From assembly GCA_964387795.1 (NCBI GenBank), contig CAYLYP010000033.1:1-31957 (forward strand): DNA of 31,957 nucleotides, written 5' to 3'. The translations under genes and the position numbers were made by a program. Below are positions 24,634 to 31,957 of the stretch, in pieces. The notes under the pieces were generated by a model, which saw only the letters and a list, made by a program, of their open reading frames with translations, ran no database searches and had not been told where the DNA came from. Numbering within the stretch: position 1 is the stretch's first letter; every line of letters begins with the position of its first letter. The stretch is from CAYLYP01 sp964387795. GTDB taxonomy: Bacteria; Bacteroidota; Bacteroidia; Bacteroidales; UBA7960.

Positions 24634-25992
24634 ATGAGTTTAAATATCCCCTCACTTGAAGCTCCCCATAAAACGACCACAACAAACTATGCTGAGCTAT
24701 TAAGCAGATACGTTCAAATCCCATCAATATCCGGGAACGAAAAGGAAGCAGGCCGGTTTTGGTCGGATACCTGCCAGAAGGCAGGACTAAAGGTACAGAT
24801 ATTTACCGATGAGCAAGACAGCTATAATTTTGCAGCATCATTATATCCACTAGAAAGCAGGAAACCCAACATTGTTTTTATTAATCATATTGATGTTGTT
24901 CCTCCGGGAAATTCAGATGCATATAAGCATCCACCCTTTTCAGGAGCCATCGACAATAATGAGATATGGGGGCGTGGGGCCATAGACAATAAAGGCATGG
25001 CAGTAATGCAACTTGGGGCTGTTGAAAAATTCATTAAACTTGCCAGAACAACTGAGCTTCCATATAACATTACACTCTTATCTGTTTCGGGCGAAGAAAC
25101 AGGAGGACACAAAGGGGCAAAAGTTGTTTCAGAACAGTTTCTCGAAATCCTCAATCCTTCGGTTGTCTTTGGCGAAGGAGGGCTAGGCCTACCTAAAGTG
25201 CTTAGCCGAAACCCGGACATGAAGGTTTTTGGGATTGCTGTCAGTGCCAAAAGAAGGCTTTGGCTTGAACTTAAATTGGGGATGAACACATCAGGGCATG
25301 GCTCAGTTACCCCGCACAACTATGTTGTGAAGGAAAAAATATTTGCCATGAACAACCTCCTTGAATGGGAGCGCAAACTATTTTTCTCAAAAACAACGGA
25401 TATCATGTTTTCCAGCTTAGGGAAACTTGAAGGAGGCATTAAAGGCTTTATCTTGAAGAACCTAAGGTATTTCAAACCTTTCCTGAACAAAACGCTGAAG
25501 CGCAATGAGATTATTCATTCCGTGCTTACAAATACAATTACAATTATTGGGGTTAATACCCCGGCAGGCCCGCCCAATCAAATCCCTCAGGAAATAAGCG
25601 TAATCCTTGATTGCAGGTTGTTGCCAGATATTGAAACAAATACTTTTATTGAGGAATTGAAAGAAGTTATGGATTGTAAAGAAATACAATTCAATATTAT
25701 CCTCGAGGATAAAAATGCCAAAGCTTCAATGCCGGAACTATTTTATTCAAAAATGGAAAAAGCAATCAAAGATGTTTTCCCTGGCTCAGAAGTAATCCCA
25801 ATCATTTCACCGGCATCGGATGACAATCATTTTTTCCGCTATCATGGAATCCCTGTTTACGGTTTATTGCCTGTTTTTATGGATATCTCATACATGGAAA
25901 CCGTTCATAATGTAAATGAAAGGCTACCTCTTTTCGCACTTCAACAAGGAATTGATATCTATGCAGCCACAATAAAAAACATCCTGAACTAA
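24634..25992 (+). CDS. M20-family metallopeptidase (ArgE/DapE/CPG2-like)
   Basis: A 452-residue di-zinc hydrolase. The metal and catalytic landmarks are H85-x-D87 in NHIDVVPPG, D118 in GRGAIDNKG, E154/E155 in SGEETGGHKGA, and a late SDDNHFFRYHG that supplies the C-terminal metal histidine. A dimerisation lid occupies roughly 210-330. Family members remove acyl groups or single residues from peptides and amino acid derivatives. The blocks here (HIDVVPPG, PPFSGAIDNNEIWGRGAIDNKG) are like the carboxypeptidase/aminoacylase group, so exact substrate is open. No signal peptide is seen, so it is cytosolic. It is divergent from the helicase gene and 51 bases ahead of a methyltransferase gene. Confidence 0.88.
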   Translation: MSLNIPSLEAPHKTTTTNYAELLSRYVQIPSISGNEKEAGRFWSDTCQKAGLKVQIFTDEQDSYNFAASLYPLESRKPNIVFINHIDVVPPGNSDAYKHPPFSGAIDNNEIWGRGAIDNKGMAVMQLGAVEKFIKLARTTELPYNITLLSVSGEETGGHKGAKVVSEQFLEILNPSVVFGEGGLGLPKVLSRNPDMKVFGIAVSAKRRLWLELKLGMNTSGHGSVTPHNYVVKEKIFAMNNLLEWERKLFFSKTTDIMFSSLGKLEGGIKGFILKNLRYFKPFLNKTLKRNEIIHSVLTNTITIIGVNTPAGPPNQIPQEISVILDCRLLPDIETNTFIEELKEVMDCKEIQFNIILEDKNAKASMPELFYSKMEKAIKDVFPGSEVIPIISPASDDNHFFRYHGIPVYGLLPVFMDISYMETVHNVNERLPLFALQQGIDIYAATIKNILN

Positions 25993-26010
25993 AAAAAACG
26001 TTCTATTTGC

Positions 26011-26018
26011 TATTTTTG
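26011..26018 (+). promoter_or_regulatory. -7 box TATTTTTG before the methyltransferase gene
   Basis: TATTTTTG in the 51-base gap after the peptidase gene fits TAnnTTTG and predicts a leader of about 20 bases. No -33 element is evident, and co-transcription with the peptidase gene remains possible. Confidence 0.35.
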
Positions 26019-26043
26019 CTTAATTGTAAATAATTTAATATCA

Positions 26044-26886
26044 ATGAAAAGCTTACAGGACAGTGTCAGAACTTCACTCGACAGCACCAACCCTGATATT
26101 TTTCCATATTTGCCTTACATATTACAGGACAGTTGGGGAATAGGTGCTTCTTTTGAAGATATTAAAACCCTGATTGAAAAGCATTTTGAAATTACTCAAG
26201 GTTTAAAAGTATTGGATCTTGGTTGTGGAAAAGGTGCAGTGAGTATCCAACTGGCGCAGGCACTTGGCTGTTCGTGTGTAGGAATTGACGGCATGCCCGA
26301 ATTCATTGATGAAGCCAGGACTAAGGCTTCTCAACGAAACGTAAACCAGCTTTGCGCTTTCCTTCATGCCGACATCCGTCTGGTGGTTGAAGGTTTTACA
26401 GGATACGACATTGTCATATTGGGAGCTATCGGGCCTGTTCTGGGGAACTATTACCAGACCCTCTCACGCCTGAAGCATTGCCTTAGCGAAAAAGGCATTA
26501 TCATTATTGATGACGGGTATCTGCCCGATAACAAGCTTCAATCAGACAATTCTGTTCAGGACAAGGAACTGTCAGAGAACAATCCCCAAAATGAGAATAC
26601 TGAAGATAACGAAATCAATTATACTGCTTATGGAAAAGAAGAAATCCTAAAGCAGGCTTCTGATGCAGGTTTTGTATTAAAAGATGAAATTGTTATGAAA
26701 TCTGATACAATAACAAATTCAAATCAGAAAATATTCGATGCCCTAAAAAGAAGATGTGAAGATCTCATTCATCAGCATCCTTCACAGAAAAATATGTTCG
26801 AACAGTATATCAAGACACAGGAAGGAGAAAACTCAAATCTTGAAAATAATCTTATCTGTTCAACAATGCTTTTTATAAGAGCATAA
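26044..26886 (+). CDS. Class I SAM-dependent methyltransferase
   Basis: A 280-residue protein with a Rossmann methyltransferase core. Motif I is VLDLGCGKG (56-64), motif II has CVGIDGMPEFIDEA with an acidic residue for the SAM ribose, and motif III/IV is YDIVILGAIGP. The C-terminal third carries a Asn/Glu/Asp/Gln-rich insert (about 165-195, with ELSENNPQNENTEDNE) that is probably a flexible loop. The motif IV region does not show an NPPY-type base-flipping site, so a small molecule is the more likely acceptor, but I cannot name it. The gene ends 124 bases before a strong terminator. Confidence 0.85.
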   Translation: MKSLQDSVRTSLDSTNPDIFPYLPYILQDSWGIGASFEDIKTLIEKHFEITQGLKVLDLGCGKGAVSIQLAQALGCSCVGIDGMPEFIDEARTKASQRNVNQLCAFLHADIRLVVEGFTGYDIVILGAIGPVLGNYYQTLSRLKHCLSEKGIIIIDDGYLPDNKLQSDNSVQDKELSENNPQNENTEDNEINYTAYGKEEILKQASDAGFVLKDEIVMKSDTITNSNQKIFDALKRRCEDLIHQHPSQKNMFEQYIKTQEGENSNLENNLICSTMLFIRA

Positions 26887-27010
26887 AAAAGGTTTCCAGA
26901 CAAGACATTCCAAATAGTTCAGGATTATTAATTCAACAGAACTTGACTATGTTATATGCCTGATTGGGTGATAATCCATCAATAAGTGAATTGAATAATA
27001 GTATTAAAGA

Positions 27011-27054
27011 AAAGGGAAGCAATTTGATAATATATCAACGCTTCCCTTTTTTTT
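27011..27054. terminator. Bidirectional terminator between the methyltransferase and GH92 genes
   Basis: AAAGGGAAGC (27011-27020) pairs with GCTTCCCTTT (27040-27049), followed by a T-run. The loop itself holds a second hairpin, TTGATA-ATA-TATCAA. It sits between convergent genes and can serve both. Confidence 0.9.
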
Positions 27055-27098
27055 AAATCTTCTTTAAGTATCAAGAGTTTTAAATCTGAACCATATTC

Positions 27099-29423
27099 CT
27101 ATTTTTTGTTGCTCATTGAAAAGGGTGCAGATTCTTTTGCTGTCCCCCTGCCTTGAATTGGGGTATCTGTCATTGTAAATTCCAGTTTTCCTCCGTTCAT
27201 TAAATCTTTATGATCAAGAAAATTGACATGAATGGTTTTTCCATTATGTTTTAAATCTGAAACATAGATATTTTCTGCAGAATTATTTTCAGCACAAATT
27301 TCCAGTGTATTATTATTCTGAAGATCAATCCTGATATTTTTGAAGAGAGGGGCACCAATCACATATTGATTACTGCCCGGGCAAACGGGATAAAAACCCA
27401 TTGCGCTAAAGACATACCACGCCGAGGTTTGTCCATTGTCCTCATCCCCACAATAACCATCAGGATAAGGCGAATAAAGTTTGTCCATCACCAACCTAAG
27501 TTTTTGCTGGGCTTTCCAGGGCTGTCCTGCGTAATTATATAGGTAAATCATATGCTGGATAGGCTGATTTCCATGAGCATAATTGCCCATGTTCATGATT
27601 TGCATTTCACGAATTTCATGAATAGGAAAGCCATAATAAGAACAATCGAAATGAGGGGGCATTGTAAATATGGTATCGAGTTTATTCACAAATTGCTGAT
27701 TGCCACCCATCAGGTCAATAAGACCCTGGATATCATGAAAGACCGACCATGTATAATGAAGGCTGTTCCCTTCGGTAAAAGCATCACCCCATTTAAGAGG
27801 GTTAAAGGGCCGTTGGAAAGAGCCATCTTCATTCCTTCCGCACATCCAACCACTTTCTTTGTCATATACATTCAGATAATTCTTTGCACGATTGGCATAC
27901 AAATCAATTTCTTCCTGAGGCTTACCCAGAGCCTCTGCCAGTTTTGAGATGCAAAAATCAGCGTATGCATATTCAAGGGTTCGGGCAGTATTTTCATTAA
28001 TACCAACATTATATGGGATAAAGCCCAGGGAATTGTAATAATCAGCGCCATACCGACCAACAGAATGAATTTGAGGATGATGGCCATTTGAGTTCTTAAT
28101 AAGAGCGTCATACAGAATTTCAATGTCAAAGCCCCTTGCACCTTTCAGATATGCATCAGTAATGATAGAAGCAGAGTTGGATCCAATCATACAAGACCGA
28201 TGGCCAGGGCTGGCCCACTCAGGCAGCCAGCCACTTTCCATAAATGTATTAACAAGGCCTTCCATGATATTTGCATTCAGATCGGGATACATGAAATTAA
28301 AAAACGGGAACACAGCCCTGAATGTATCCCAAAAGCCATTGTCAGTAAACATATATCCGGGTAATACCTCACCATTATATGGGCTATAATGGATTATCAT
28401 GTTATCCTTGTCCAGTTCATAAAACTTTCGAGGGAACAATAAAGTCCGATAAAGGCATGAATAAAATGTCCTTACTTGTTCTTTAGAGCCACCAGAAACT
28501 TTAATCCTCGACAATTCCCTATTCCATACTTCACGGGCTTCATCGCAAACCTGATCAAAACCCTTATCTGCAATCTCACGGTTTAAGTTAATCATAGCCT
28601 GTTCAGGGCTAATGAAAGAAGAAGCAACTTTAACATGGACTTGTTCGCCTCTTTTGGTTTTAAAACCAACTACTGCCCCCACATGTTCACCCTGCTGATA
28701 AGCAATATCATCTTCCAGAACTCCGTCTTCCCAGGATTTTATTACTTCAAAATCTTTATCAAAAATAGCTACGAAATAATTGTGGAAGTTTTCAGGAACA
28801 CCTCCATGGTTATTTCTACAATATCCAATAATCTTACGTTCTTCAGGAATAATTTTTATTTCAGAACCTTTGTCGTATGCATCTAATAAAACAAAAGCAC
28901 TATCAGTTTCGGGGAATGTAAACCTAAACATCACAGCTCTTTCAGTTGGACTAAACTCTGTAACAACGTCATAATCTGCCAGATAAACCTGATAATAATG
29001 GGGCATAGCTGTTTCGGCCTTATGCGAAAACCAGGAAGCTCGTTTTTGAATATCGGTTTCGATCTTTCCTGTCATGGGAAACAGCGCAAAAGCAGCATAA
29101 TCATTAATCCATGGACTTGGTTGGTGTGTTTGTTTAAAGCCATTGATTTTTTTTGCATCATACACATAAGCCCATCCATCATTGAGCCCTGCAGTTTGAG
29201 GCGACCAGAAATTCATACCCCAGGGCAGAGCAATAGCCGGATAGGTATTGCCATGGGAGAGAGAAAAGTCACTGTCAGTTCCCATCAATGGATTAACCAG
29301 ACAAGTATAATCGATAATAACATCTTCTTTGTAACCGCCTTTTTGGGTGCAGGCAACAAACACCAATAACAAAATAACAGGAATGAAAAATTGTCTCATG
29401 AAACTTGCAGTTTTTCTGTTCAT
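27099..29423 (-). CDS. GH92 family glycoside hydrolase lipoprotein, HGNQP variant
   Basis: A 774-residue surface or periplasmic lipoprotein. The signal is MRQFFIPVILLLVFVAC, with lipobox Cys at residue 25 (VFVAC); the internal Met at residue 9 could be the true start. GH92 enzymes are calcium-dependent exo-alpha-mannosidases. Family blocks seen are VNPLMGTDSDFSLSHGNTYP, DNGFWDTFRA, EGNSLHYTW, and DGYCGDEDNGQTSAWYVFSAMGFYP. In the motif that normally reads HGNEPxHH this protein has HGNQPIQHM, with Gln at 620 in the place of the proposed general acid Glu. By memory, Gln at this site is known in a GH92 subgroup and in enzymes acting on mannose-phosphate linkages. It starts 3 bases after the upstream GH92 stop, so the two are surely one operon. 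Confidence 0.93.
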   Translation of the reverse strand: MNRKTASFMRQFFIPVILLLVFVACTQKGGYKEDVIIDYTCLVNPLMGTDSDFSLSHGNTYPAIALPWGMNFWSPQTAGLNDGWAYVYDAKKINGFKQTHQPSPWINDYAAFALFPMTGKIETDIQKRASWFSHKAETAMPHYYQVYLADYDVVTEFSPTERAVMFRFTFPETDSAFVLLDAYDKGSEIKIIPEERKIIGYCRNNHGGVPENFHNYFVAIFDKDFEVIKSWEDGVLEDDIAYQQGEHVGAVVGFKTKRGEQVHVKVASSFISPEQAMINLNREIADKGFDQVCDEAREVWNRELSRIKVSGGSKEQVRTFYSCLYRTLLFPRKFYELDKDNMIIHYSPYNGEVLPGYMFTDNGFWDTFRAVFPFFNFMYPDLNANIMEGLVNTFMESGWLPEWASPGHRSCMIGSNSASIITDAYLKGARGFDIEILYDALIKNSNGHHPQIHSVGRYGADYYNSLGFIPYNVGINENTARTLEYAYADFCISKLAEALGKPQEEIDLYANRAKNYLNVYDKESGWMCGRNEDGSFQRPFNPLKWGDAFTEGNSLHYTWSVFHDIQGLIDLMGGNQQFVNKLDTIFTMPPHFDCSYYGFPIHEIREMQIMNMGNYAHGNQPIQHMIYLYNYAGQPWKAQQKLRLVMDKLYSPYPDGYCGDEDNGQTSAWYVFSAMGFYPVCPGSNQYVIGAPLFKNIRIDLQNNNTLEICAENNSAENIYVSDLKHNGKTIHVNFLDHKDLMNGGKLEFTMTDTPIQGRGTAKESAPFSMSNKK

Positions 29424-29426
29424 TGA

Positions 29427-31685
29427 TTAATACATTATTGATTTAGGAAGGGCATTTTCTGAAGAGCCAAATGATAAGGATGGCTCATTGCCCATCCAGA
29501 ATTCCAGCTTCCCTCCCTGTAACAATTCCTTATGGGTAATAAAAACTTTATCATAATCTTTCCCATTTAGTTTTGCCTTTTGAATATAAATGTTTTGAGG
29601 ACTATTGTTATGGGCAATCATTGTGAAGGTTTTTCCATTATGAAGTTTTATGTTACATGCGTTCAGTTTTGGGCTCCCAAAAACATACGCTCCGTTCATA
29701 GGATTAACAGGATAAAAACCCATTGCAGAAAAAACATACCATGCCGACATTTGCCCACAATCTTCATTTCCACATAAGCCATCAGGCTTGTCTGAATAAA
29801 GTTTTTCCATGATCTCCCGAACCCTTTGGGCTGTTTTCCATTGCGCACCAATATAAGTGTAGAGGTAAGGAATATGGTGTCCTGGCTCATTTCCATGAGC
29901 ATACATTCCAATTAACCCGCTAATATCAACTGAAGCCCCTTCTTTTAATTCTTCTTTAATATTAAAAAGGCTGTCGAGTTTTGCTTCGAAATTTTCTTTA
30001 CCTCCCAGCAATTCCACAAGTCCTTCAACATCCTGTGGCACTAACCAAAGATACTGCCAGGCGTTGCCTTCACAAAACTCATCGTTTCTATGGCTTGAAC
30101 CGATGGGATCAAAGTCAGGCCGCCAGTTCCCATTACTGAGTTTTCCCATAAAAAAATCTGATTCAGGATTAAAATAGTTTTTATAATAAGAGGCACGCTT
30201 CCTAAAAGCGTTGTAATCATCAGTATTTCCAAAGTCCTTAGCCAGTTGGGCAATTCCCCAATCATAAACAGCATATTCAAGAGCTTTGGCAACCGATTCA
30301 GATTCCTTATCAAAAGGGATAAATTCCAATTCTTTCAAAAATGAAAGCCCCCTATCGTCACGCAAGGCTGTTTTGATAACAGCCTCATAAGCAAGATGGG
30401 TATCATAATCCCTTATGTCTTTAAGATAAGCATCAACAATAATCGGGACAGCATTATAACCTATCATCACCCTGTTATCGTGTCCCATAAGATGCCACTC
30501 AGGAAGTTTCCCCTCCTGAAGATATAACTGCAACATTGACTGAATAAAATCAGACACCCTTTCTGTTTGGGTAATTGTAAACAAAGGATTAGCTGCCCTG
30601 TATGTATCCCAAAGCGAAAAAGTAGTATAATTTTGAAAATCTTTTCCTTCATAAACCTTCTTGTCAGCTCCAAGATATTGACCATTGTAATCATTATATA
30701 ATGATGGTGCAATCATGGTATGGTACAAGGCTGTATAAAAAGTGACACATCCGGATGAATCGGCGTTGATTTCGATTTTTCCCAGTTCATTATTCCATTT
30801 CGTTTTTGCATCACTGCATGCTTTTGAAAAATCCCAATGAGGAATTTCAGCCTTAATGTTTTGAAGTGCATTTTCACTACTAAGGGGAGAAATTCCTACC
30901 TTGAGCAAGACTTCTTCACCAGCAGAAGCACTAAAATTAAACACGCCTTTTAAAGCAACACCAGTAATACTATCCCCTTTAACAGGTAATGTATCATTAA
31001 AAACATCGAATGTATCAAAAGGCCTGGATAGCTCAAGCGCAAAGAAAATCCTTTGGTTTTCTGACCATCCGTTAGAAAAACGGTATCCAACCAATGTCAT
31101 GTTATCTACTATTTTTAAAAAAGTTTCTGTAGGTATGTCTGAATTACCTTCTTTAAGGTCAATAATGATATGGGCATTATCGGAAGAAGGAAAAGTATAT
31201 TTGTGAAAACCAACTCTTTCAGAAGCAGTTAATTCTACTTTAATATTATATTTATCAAGCAAAAGAGAATAGTAACCAGGCTTGACAGTTTCATTTTCAT
31301 GCTCATAATAGGATGCATATCCTTTACTAATGTCTTGTTGTGAACCGGGAACAACATATAGCTCCCCAGTAGTGGGCATAATCAAAATGTCACCCAGATC
31401 AGCACAACCCGTTCCTGATAGATGGGTATGTGAAAAACCTTTTACGATGCTATCCGAATAATGATAACCTGAGCACCAATCCCAACCTTTCTGGAAATTA
31501 TCAGGACCTAATTGCACTGCCCCAAAAGGAACATTTGCCCCAACAAATACATGCCCATGATAATCGCTACCAATGTATGGGTTCACATAATCTGTAAAGT
31601 TTTTTTGGATTAATGCTCCATTTTTTTCTTTACAATTACAGCCTGACAGGCACAAAACTAAAAGACCAATTATTAATATTCTCAT
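29427..31685 (-). CDS. GH92 family alpha-mannosidase lipoprotein (canonical HGNEP motif)
   Basis: A 752-residue lipoprotein with signal MRILIIGLLVLCLSGC (lipobox LSGC, Cys 16). GH92 exo-mannosidases trim alpha-linked mannose from N-glycans or yeast mannan. Landmarks are YVNPYIGSDYHGHVFVGANV, PFGAVQLGPDN, FSHTHLSGTGC, SLWDTYRAANPL, EGNAWQYLWLVP, MYAHGNEPGHHIPYLYTY with the likely general acid E600, and DGLCGNEDCGQMSAWYVFSA near the catalytic base. Linkage specificity (1,2, 1,3 or 1,6) cannot be read with confidence. It is the first gene of a two-gene unit with the HGNQP-type GH92. No SusC/SusD pair or regulator is beside it; the 5S rRNA gene lies upstream, so it is not part of a visible polysaccharide utilisation locus. 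Confidence 0.95.
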   Translation of the reverse strand: MRILIIGLLVLCLSGCNCKEKNGALIQKNFTDYVNPYIGSDYHGHVFVGANVPFGAVQLGPDNFQKGWDWCSGYHYSDSIVKGFSHTHLSGTGCADLGDILIMPTTGELYVVPGSQQDISKGYASYYEHENETVKPGYYSLLLDKYNIKVELTASERVGFHKYTFPSSDNAHIIIDLKEGNSDIPTETFLKIVDNMTLVGYRFSNGWSENQRIFFALELSRPFDTFDVFNDTLPVKGDSITGVALKGVFNFSASAGEEVLLKVGISPLSSENALQNIKAEIPHWDFSKACSDAKTKWNNELGKIEINADSSGCVTFYTALYHTMIAPSLYNDYNGQYLGADKKVYEGKDFQNYTTFSLWDTYRAANPLFTITQTERVSDFIQSMLQLYLQEGKLPEWHLMGHDNRVMIGYNAVPIIVDAYLKDIRDYDTHLAYEAVIKTALRDDRGLSFLKELEFIPFDKESESVAKALEYAVYDWGIAQLAKDFGNTDDYNAFRKRASYYKNYFNPESDFFMGKLSNGNWRPDFDPIGSSHRNDEFCEGNAWQYLWLVPQDVEGLVELLGGKENFEAKLDSLFNIKEELKEGASVDISGLIGMYAHGNEPGHHIPYLYTYIGAQWKTAQRVREIMEKLYSDKPDGLCGNEDCGQMSAWYVFSAMGFYPVNPMNGAYVFGSPKLNACNIKLHNGKTFTMIAHNNSPQNIYIQKAKLNGKDYDKVFITHKELLQGGKLEFWMGNEPSLSFGSSENALPKSIMY

Positions 31686-31873
31686 CCCTAAAACGATTTA
31701 GCTATTAATTTAGCGAAGATATAAAAAATCAATTAAAATAAAAAGACAAGATAGTGTTAAACTATTTTATTTAGAAATAATCCTAATTGAAAAGGCTCTC
31801 TTTTCCAGAAAAGCAAATCATCAATACAAGATATTGTGTGATATTACCGATAAACCATTTCATATAATTACAT
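31686..31873. other. Intergenic region between the rRNA terminator and the GH92 operon
   Basis: No gene is seen. The region must hold the GH92 promoter, since an rRNA terminator precedes it. No perfect TAnnTTTG box was found on the minus strand; TATCTTCG near 31714-31721 is one base off and is the best candidate. Confidence 0.3.
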
Positions 31874-31898
31874 AAAAAAAGCCCCTCAAAAGAGGGGC
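31874..31898 (-). terminator. Terminator of the rRNA operon
   Basis: On the minus strand GCCCCTC (31898-31892) pairs perfectly with GAGGGGC (31887-31881) around four bases, followed by TTTTTTT. It lies 16 bases past the 5S rRNA 3' end. Confidence 0.92.
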
Positions 31899-31913
31899 TT
31901 CTGAATAAAAGTT

Positions 31914-31957
31914 GGCGACGACATACTCTCCCAGGTGTTAACCAAGTACCATCTGCG
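31914..31957 (-). rRNA. rrf: 5S ribosomal RNA, 3' part (cut by right edge)
   Basis: The minus strand reads into a 3' end of GGGAGAGTATGTCGTCGCC preceded by GGTACTTGGTTAACACCT, which matches the conserved 3' half of bacterial 5S rRNA (loop E/helix IV and the closing stem). About 44 of roughly 110 bases are present. 23S and 16S genes should lie beyond the right edge. The exact 3' end could shift by one or two bases. Confidence 0.9.

Noticed and set aside
24885..25319. 144-codon minus-strand open frame
   Set aside because: Antisense shadow of the M20 peptidase, whose metal-binding motifs are in the same stretch.
27552..27947. 131-codon plus-strand open frame
   Set aside because: Antisense to conserved GH92 motifs; no support as a gene.

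Overview
The window looks like chromosomal DNA of a member of the Bacteroidota, probably a Bacteroidales or Marinilabiliales-like lineage. Supporting signs are the AT-rich composition, several upstream regions with the Bacteroidota -7 box TAnnTTTG (one or two with a matching -33 TTG/TTTG), weak Shine-Dalgarno signals, a DUF4290 gene next to murA, a PorT-type outer membrane barrel protein, GH92 lipoproteins, and a grpE-dnaJ-ABC transporter cluster. All assignments come from reading the sequence and from remembered family motifs; no database search was possible.

Layout. 1-718 (minus, cut by the left edge) is part of a right-handed beta-helix protein that seems to have lost its 5' end. 776-2323 is a gene-poor, repeat-rich stretch. 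It holds one copy of an intergenic repeat, two oppositely oriented arrays of a 7-bp unit, a GC-rich MITE-like inverted repeat, and a possible small transcription unit with a 30-codon frame. 2324-6679 holds two convergent cytosolic hybrid histidine kinases, each ending in a receiver and an HPt domain. 6680-9414 has further repeat copies, a PorT-like outer membrane protein, ubiX, and an NtrC-type activator without a DNA-binding domain. 9577-13914 carries rlmD, a DCC/DUF393 protein, ornithine aminotransferase (rocD) and a superoxide dismutase with an export-like extension.

14253-15428 encodes an unusual double-length adenylate kinase: an intact N-terminal kinase fused to a second copy with eroded catalytic motifs. 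15536-19601 (minus) is the operon grpE-dnaJ-ABC ATPase-ABC permease. 19696-21736 (minus) is DUF4290 then murA; MurA has Asp where fosfomycin-sensitive enzymes have Cys. 22117-24426 (minus) is a UvrD/PcrA helicase, divergent from an M20 peptidase and a SAM methyltransferase. 27099-31685 (minus) is a tandem, nearly abutting pair of GH92 lipoproteins. One has the usual HGNEP motif and the other has HGNQP. The right edge cuts into the 3' end of a 5S rRNA gene (minus) with its terminator, so an rRNA operon ends here.

Most genes are housekeeping: protein folding, cell wall, DNA repair, rRNA modification and nucleotide balance. The accessory flavour comes from the signalling kinases, the GH92 pair (mannose-containing glycan breakdown at the cell surface) and the repeat-rich left end. 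No phage, integrase, transposase, CRISPR array or defence island was seen.
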